NCBI GenBank assembly: GCA_046302855.1
Contig: JBKCHH010000029.1
Location: 1-17,221 of the forward strand
Reading direction: 5' to 3'
Origin: JBKCHH01 sp046302855
Lineage (GTDB): Bacteria > Pseudomonadota > Alphaproteobacteria > Rickettsiales > UBA8987
Length of the DNA: 17,221 bases
Below the pieces are notes generated by a model, which was not told the DNA's origin, did not search any database, and worked only from the letters and a program-made list of their open reading frames with translations. Shown piece after piece: positions 13,267 to 17,221 of the stretch (positions are counted from its first letter, which is position 1; every line of letters begins with the position of its first letter). The translations under genes were made by a program, and so were the position numbers.

Positions 13267-13899
13267 ATGAATATCAATTTAAGCAATAAAAAAATTGGAA
13301 TTTTGGGTGGCTCTTTTAACCCCGCTCATGTGGGGCATTTGTATATTTCATCTGAAATTATCGATAGTTTAAAGCTAGACCTAGTTTTATGGCTAGTTAG
13401 CCCGCATAATCCTTTAAAAAATAAAGATGATTTGCTAGATTATAAACAAAGGTTTGGCTCTGCAAAAGAAATCGCCTCATTAAATAAAAAAATAATTGTT
13501 TTGGATTATGAACTAAAAAATAATCTAAAATATACATACCAAACCCTGCTTCACATAAAAAATGCCCATCCAACCACTAGTTTTTGTTGGTTGATGGGGG
13601 CTGATTGCCTTGCTCAGTTTGATAAGTGGCAAAATTGGCAGGAGATTTATAATCTAGTTCCAGTAGTGGTTTTTAAAAGGCGAGGCTTTGCTGTAAGTTC
13701 GCTAAAAAATGAGGCTAGTATGTTCTTTAAAAAACACAGAAAAAATTTGAGGGAATTTAATAAAAATTTTGCTCAAAAACATAATCAAAAAGTCGCTCAA
13801 GAACTTCCACTGTGTTTTTCTGCCAATACTAGGCTAATCAATGTTTCGGCAACGGAGATAAGAAACAAAAATTATCACAAAAAAAATGCATCTTTTTAA
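13267..13899 (+). CDS. nadD: Nicotinate-nucleotide adenylyltransferase
   Basis: Transfers AMP to nicotinate mononucleotide to make deamido-NAD in NAD synthesis. The 210-residue protein is a nucleotidyltransferase with the GGSFNPAHVGH motif at residues 14-24 (HxGH-type catalytic signature), the SPHNPLK substrate loop, and LMGADCLAQFDKWQNW. The C-terminal NVSATEIRNKN stands for the usual ISST-IR motif. A Lys-rich insert (about 145-180) before that motif is somewhat longer than in compact homologues. In many alphaproteobacteria nadD sits with proA or rsfS; neither is here. A 177 bp non-coding stretch with one terminator-like hairpin follows. Confidence 0.94.
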   Translation: MNINLSNKKIGILGGSFNPAHVGHLYISSEIIDSLKLDLVLWLVSPHNPLKNKDDLLDYKQRFGSAKEIASLNKKIIVLDYELKNNLKYTYQTLLHIKNAHPTTSFCWLMGADCLAQFDKWQNWQEIYNLVPVVVFKRRGFAVSSLKNEASMFFKKHRKNLREFNKNFAQKHNQKVAQELPLCFSANTRLINVSATEIRNKNYHKKNASF

Positions 13900-13995
13900 T
13901 AAAAAAGTAATTAATTCTCTTTACAATAATTCAAATTGTTTTTATTGCGAATAATAATGCTAAGTTTTTTCTTGAAAGAGATAAGGTTTAGCATA

Positions 13996-14036
13996 AGGCT
14001 AATTAAAGCGAGCTTCGCAAGATTAGCTTAATTTTT
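13996..14036 (+). terminator. Terminator or attenuator hairpin before the decarboxylase gene
   Basis: AGGCTAAT (13996-14003) pairs with ATTAGCTT (14022-14029) with one G-U pair. An inner GCGA/TCGC stem lies at 14008-14018, and a T run (TTTTTT) follows at 14031-14036. It is about 100 bases after the nadD stop and about 55 before the decarboxylase start, so it may end nadD transcription or attenuate the following operon. The remainder of 13900-14091 is AT-rich with no other feature seen. Confidence 0.55.
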
Positions 14037-14091
14037 TAACTTAAAGGTTTTTAAATTAACAATTAACCCGTATCTTGTGAGGCTTTATGAC

Positions 14092-15348
14092 ATGGTTAGA
14101 TATACATCTGTGCAAGAAGTAGCCAAGAAGGCTAGACCATCACTACCAGTTTACATTCATCGCCCAAAGGTGATAAGTAATATGGCTGGAAATTTTCTTA
14201 AAAATTTCCCAGGGGAAGTGCTATATGCAGTTAAAACAAATCCAACTGAATTTGCTTTAAGGGAGCTAATGGCAAGTGGCATCACTAATTTTGATGTTGC
14301 TTCTATTAAGGAAATTAAACTTATCGCAAGGCTTGCTAAAAAGTTTGCAGTAAAGGCAGAGCTATATTTTATGAATGTAGTAAAATCGCCTGAAGCAATA
14401 CATGAGGCTTACTTTAAATATGGGGTAAGAAACTTTGTTCTAGATAGCGAAGTAGAGCTTATAAAAATTCTTTCCTCTACCAAAGGTGCTAATGATTTAA
14501 ACCTGTTCCTAAGGCTTAGCATAAAAAATGATTATGCTGAAATCCCTTTGTTTGAAAAGTTTGGAATAGATCCTACAAAAGCAGCTTCTAATACAACTGA
14601 GTTAATGCAAAAAACTCGTAAATATGCCTATAAATTTGGCATTGCCTTTCATGTGGGTTCGCAGTGTATGCATCCAACTGCCTATAAAAACTCTATTGCG
14701 GTTGCAATGGAAGCGGTAAAAAAAGCAGGTGTGAAGCTAGATGTGCTAGATATTGGTGGTGGCTTTCCAGTGCAATATACTGGCATGTTGCCCCCTCCGC
14801 TTAATTTCTATTTTGAAATTATCAAAAAAGAATTAAAGAGGCAAAAACTGCTTGGCACCACTAAAATTATATGTGAGCCGGGTCGTGCTTTGGTGGCAGA
14901 AAGTGGCTCTATTCTAGCTAGAGTTGAGCTAAGAAAGGGCAATTTCCTCTACATTAACGATGGCACTTACGGCAACCTGTTTGATGCTGGCTACCCAGCC
15001 TTTAACTTTCCGGTTAGAGCAATAAGAAACAAGGGGGAATTAGAGCAAGAAAAGATTGGCTTTAGTTTTTATGGCCCCACTTGTGATTCTTTAGACTTTA
15101 TGAGTGGCCCTTTTTATCTACCAAAAGATATAAAAGAGGGCGATTATATAGAGATTGGTCAGCTAGGTTCTTACTCAACCGCTATGAGCTCTAAATTTAA
15201 TGGCTTTGGAGATACCATTTTTGCGGAAGTGGAAGAGGGTTCTATTGTAAAGGGCTACCTTTCCAATGATTTCGCTAAGGAAGAGCTTCCCGCTTACGCC
15301 AGAAAAAAAGCTGGTAAAACTAGTGTAGATCTACTAAAGAAAGGCTGA
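14092..15348 (+). CDS. PLP-dependent ornithine (or ornithine/lysine) decarboxylase, fold type III
   Basis: Probably decarboxylates ornithine to putrescine, opening polyamine synthesis. The ATG at 14092 is preferred over the GTG at 14077 because GAGG lies nine bases ahead of it; this gives 418 residues. Alanine-racemase-like barrel motifs are in order: the PLP lysine in YAVKTN (Lys48), HVGSQ (187-191), the phosphate-binding DIGGGFP (220-226), CEPGRALV (261-268) and GPTCDSLD with Cys331. That last motif, supplying the active-site Cys and Asp across the dimer, is typical of ornithine/lysine decarboxylases rather than diaminopimelate decarboxylase (LysA). Substrate choice cannot be settled by eye. 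argD follows after 16 bases and then argF, linking it to ornithine metabolism. Confidence 0.85.
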   Translation: MVRYTSVQEVAKKARPSLPVYIHRPKVISNMAGNFLKNFPGEVLYAVKTNPTEFALRELMASGITNFDVASIKEIKLIARLAKKFAVKAELYFMNVVKSPEAIHEAYFKYGVRNFVLDSEVELIKILSSTKGANDLNLFLRLSIKNDYAEIPLFEKFGIDPTKAASNTTELMQKTRKYAYKFGIAFHVGSQCMHPTAYKNSIAVAMEAVKKAGVKLDVLDIGGGFPVQYTGMLPPPLNFYFEIIKKELKRQKLLGTTKIICEPGRALVAESGSILARVELRKGNFLYINDGTYGNLFDAGYPAFNFPVRAIRNKGELEQEKIGFSFYGPTCDSLDFMSGPFYLPKDIKEGDYIEIGQLGSYSTAMSSKFNGFGDTIFAEVEEGSIVKGYLSNDFAKEELPAYARKKAGKTSVDLLKKG

Positions 15349-15364
15349 TTTATACAACTAGAAA

Positions 15365-16525
15365 ATGACGGCAAAATCGCATCTGCTACCAGTTTACAAA
15401 AGGGCTCCATACAAGTTCATAAGGGGCAAGGGTAGCTATTTGTTTGATGATAAGGGCAAAAAGTATCTAGATCTTGCAACTGGCATTGCGGTGAATTCTC
15501 TTGGCTATAATCACCCGAAGGTAATAAGGGCTTTACAAAAACAGGCTAAAAAGGTTTGGCATGTATCTAACCTTTATGAAATTGAAGGGCTGGAAGAACT
15601 GGCAAAAGAACTCTGCTTAATTGCAAAGCTAGATTACGCCTTTTTCACCAATTCTGGTGCAGAAGGGGTGGAATGTGGCATAAAAATGGTGCGAAAATAT
15701 CATTATGAGAATGGTAATCCAAACAAGTATCGCATCATTGTATTTGAAGATGCCTTTCACGGCAGAACCAACGCCACAATAGCCGCTAGTAATCAAGATA
15801 AAATGGTTAAGGGCTACGCCCCCCTTTTTCAAGGGTTTGATATTGTAAAAAGAGATGTTAATTCAATAAAAGAGGCCATTACCGCTGATACTGGTGCTAT
15901 TCTGCTTGAACCCATACAGGGTGAAGGTGGCATTAATATTTTCGATACAGAATTCTTAAAAGCTATTAGAGCCATTTGCGATGAATATGGCCTGCTACTA
16001 TTTTTAGATGAGGTCCAGTGTGGGGTTGGCAGAACGGGCAAGTTTTTTGCTCACCAATGGGCAGGAATTCAGCCAGATATTATTTCAGTAGCTAAGGGGA
16101 TAGGTAATGGTTTTCCAATCGGTGCCTGTTTATGCAACCAAAAGGTGGGTTTGGCTATGACTACAGGCTCGCATGGCTCTACCTATGGCAATAATCCTTT
16201 AGGGGTTGCCGTTGCCACAGCCATTATTAAAGAAATTAATCGTGAGAAATTTTATCAAGAGATAATTAAAAAGGGGGAGTATTTTATAGAACAACTAAAC
16301 CTATTAAAAAAGCAATTCCCCAACCAGATTTTAGAGGTAAAGGGCAGGGGCTTGATGATTGGCATTAGAGTTGCAAGTGATCACATAAAACTTGTGGAAA
16401 ATTTGCGAAAGGCTGGCTTACTAACTGTGCCTGCCCAAAATTCAGTAATTAGAATTCTGCCACCCTTAAATATTTCTTTTAAGGAAATTAACTTGGCTAT
16501 TAAAATTATTGCCAAAAACTTATAG
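15365..16525 (+). CDS. argD: Acetylornithine aminotransferase
   Basis: PLP enzyme converting N-acetylglutamate semialdehyde and glutamate to N2-acetylornithine in arginine synthesis; related enzymes also serve lysine synthesis (succinyl-DAP). The 386-residue protein is a class III aminotransferase: NSGAEGVECGIKMVRKY (about 96-112), FHGRT, EPIQGEGG, LDEVQCGVGRTGK, and the PLP lysine in SVAKGIGNGFP (Lys244). STYGNNPLG and the C-terminal RILPPLN are also typical. It sits between the decarboxylase (16 bp upstream) and argF (36 bp downstream). The argD-argF pair is common in alphaproteobacteria, which supports the assignment over other omega-aminotransferases. Confidence 0.95.
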   Translation: MTAKSHLLPVYKRAPYKFIRGKGSYLFDDKGKKYLDLATGIAVNSLGYNHPKVIRALQKQAKKVWHVSNLYEIEGLEELAKELCLIAKLDYAFFTNSGAEGVECGIKMVRKYHYENGNPNKYRIIVFEDAFHGRTNATIAASNQDKMVKGYAPLFQGFDIVKRDVNSIKEAITADTGAILLEPIQGEGGINIFDTEFLKAIRAICDEYGLLLFLDEVQCGVGRTGKFFAHQWAGIQPDIISVAKGIGNGFPIGACLCNQKVGLAMTTGSHGSTYGNNPLGVAVATAIIKEINREKFYQEIIKKGEYFIEQLNLLKKQFPNQILEVKGRGLMIGIRVASDHIKLVENLRKAGLLTVPAQNSVIRILPPLNISFKEINLAIKIIAKNL

Positions 16526-16561
16526 ATGATATAGAAGCTCTCCCTTCTAAATTCTTATATT

Positions 16562-17221
16562 ATGAAAAAAATAAGGCATTTCATAGATTTAAAAGAAATA
16601 GCAAGTGAAGCCCTGCAAGGCATCTTGCAAAATGCCCACATTTTAAAAAAGCCAGAAAACAAATATTCCAACCAGCTTGCTAAAAAACAGTTGGCGATGA
16701 TTTTTGAAAAGGAATCTACCAGAACTAGAGTATCTTTTGAAGTGGCAATTAATCACTTAGGTGGCAATGCCATTGTTATCAACAAAGATTCTGCCCAAAT
16801 TGCAAGAGGGGAAACATTTGCAGATACAGCCAAGGTTCTTTCCAGATATGTAGATATTGCCATGCTTAGAACCTTTAAGCACGAATCTTTAATTGAATTT
16901 GTAGAAAATGCCTCAATTCCGGTAATTAATGGCTTAACTGATAGGTCTCACCCAGTGCAGGTTATGGCAGATATTTTAACCTTTGAGGAAAAAAAGGGCT
17001 CAATTACTGGCAAAAGTATAGCTTGGATTGGTGATTGTAATAATATGGCAAATACTTGGGTGCAGGCGGCAGAAAAGTTCAAGTTCGATTTGCGAGTATC
17101 TTGCCCACCAGAGCTTTCAACTCTGGCTAAAAACACGAAGTTCATAACCTATTTTGAAAAACCAGAAGAGGCAGTTAAGGGGACAGATTTAGTTATGACC
17201 GACGCTTGGGTTTCAATGGGA
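16562..17221 (+). CDS. argF: Ornithine carbamoyltransferase (partial, 3' end outside window)
   Basis: Makes citrulline from ornithine and carbamoyl phosphate. From the ATG at 16562 there are 220 codons before the window ends, about 70% of the usual ~305-residue protein. The carbamoyl-phosphate motif STRTR is at residues 52-56, with FEKESTRTRVSFE characteristic of OTCase. MLRTFKH and HPVQVMADILTFEE (from about 130; many family members have Cys or Thr where this has Val) complete the first domain. IGDCNNMANTW begins the ornithine-binding domain. The ornithine-binding SMG loop is just reached at the end (AWVSMG), but the later Cys-Leu-Pro motif is outside. It follows argD by 36 bases on the same strand. 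Confidence 0.95.
   Translation, partial: MKKIRHFIDLKEIASEALQGILQNAHILKKPENKYSNQLAKKQLAMIFEKESTRTRVSFEVAINHLGGNAIVINKDSAQIARGETFADTAKVLSRYVDIAMLRTFKHESLIEFVENASIPVINGLTDRSHPVQVMADILTFEEKKGSITGKSIAWIGDCNNMANTWVQAAEKFKFDLRVSCPPELSTLAKNTKFITYFEKPEEAVKGTDLVMTDAWVSMG

Noticed and set aside
14077..14091. GTG start for the decarboxylase
   Set aside because: The GAGG that would act as Shine-Dalgarno for the ATG at 14092 lies inside the GTG-initiated extension.
16949..16960. Loss of function in ArgF because the HPCQ/HPTQ-type motif reads HPVQ
   Set aside because: The His, Pro and Gln are kept and the variable third position tolerates different residues; the other motifs are intact.

Overview
The window (roughly mid-30s % G+C by eye) reads as an ordinary, compact chromosomal stretch of a low-GC Gram-negative alphaproteobacterium. 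The clues are a glycine-zipper lipoprotein closely resembling the rickettsial 17 kDa surface antigen, an aspartate-rich (non-cysteine) porphobilinogen synthase, alphaproteobacterial-style ArgB, ArgD and ArgF, and lipid A and peptidoglycan genes. A Rickettsiales-like lineage is plausible, but it keeps arginine, pyrimidine and heme synthesis, so it is not a strongly reduced Rickettsia. This placement is inference from protein character, not from a tree.

Layout. 1-1270: ftsZ (minus, 3' end outside the window) with argB upstream of it. 2399-3370: hemB (plus), divergent from argB. 3333-4524: lpxC and a small hypothetical gene (minus). 4730-6071: 17 kDa-antigen lipoprotein and fabI (plus). 6073-6222: a palindromic repeat. 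6222-8080: a tight minus-strand operon, bcp-pyrB-msrB. 8146-8409: grxC (plus), apparently leaderless. 8428-8571: a second, inverted copy of the palindromic repeat. 8575-9756: dgt (minus). 9805-11021: Fur-box promoter and a two-gene iron uptake operon (cupredoxin-fold protein plus FTR1 permease). 11022-11280: a different repeat family built on ATTGCGA / GCAATCCA motifs. 11298-11740: a self-contained transcription unit of unusual composition with two leader hairpins, a small orphan ORF and tandem terminators. 11751-13202: murC (minus). 13267-13899: nadD (plus). 14092-17221: ornithine decarboxylase-like gene, argD and argF (plus; argF is cut by the window end).

How the genes fit together. ftsZ, lpxC and murC are normally members of, or close to, one division/cell-wall cluster in alphaproteobacteria; here they are scattered among metabolic genes. 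ArgB, ArgD and ArgF are three steps of arginine synthesis, and the decarboxylase beside ArgD/ArgF would draw ornithine off to polyamines. MsrB, Bcp and GrxC form a thiol-redox and peroxide-repair neighbourhood around pyrB. The iron genes carry a near-consensus Fur operator over the promoter.

Nothing here looks like a defence system, phage or CRISPR. The most unusual content is the palindromic repeat pair with one apparent target duplication, the orphan unit at 11298-11740, and the iron-uptake partner protein that cannot form a classical copper site.
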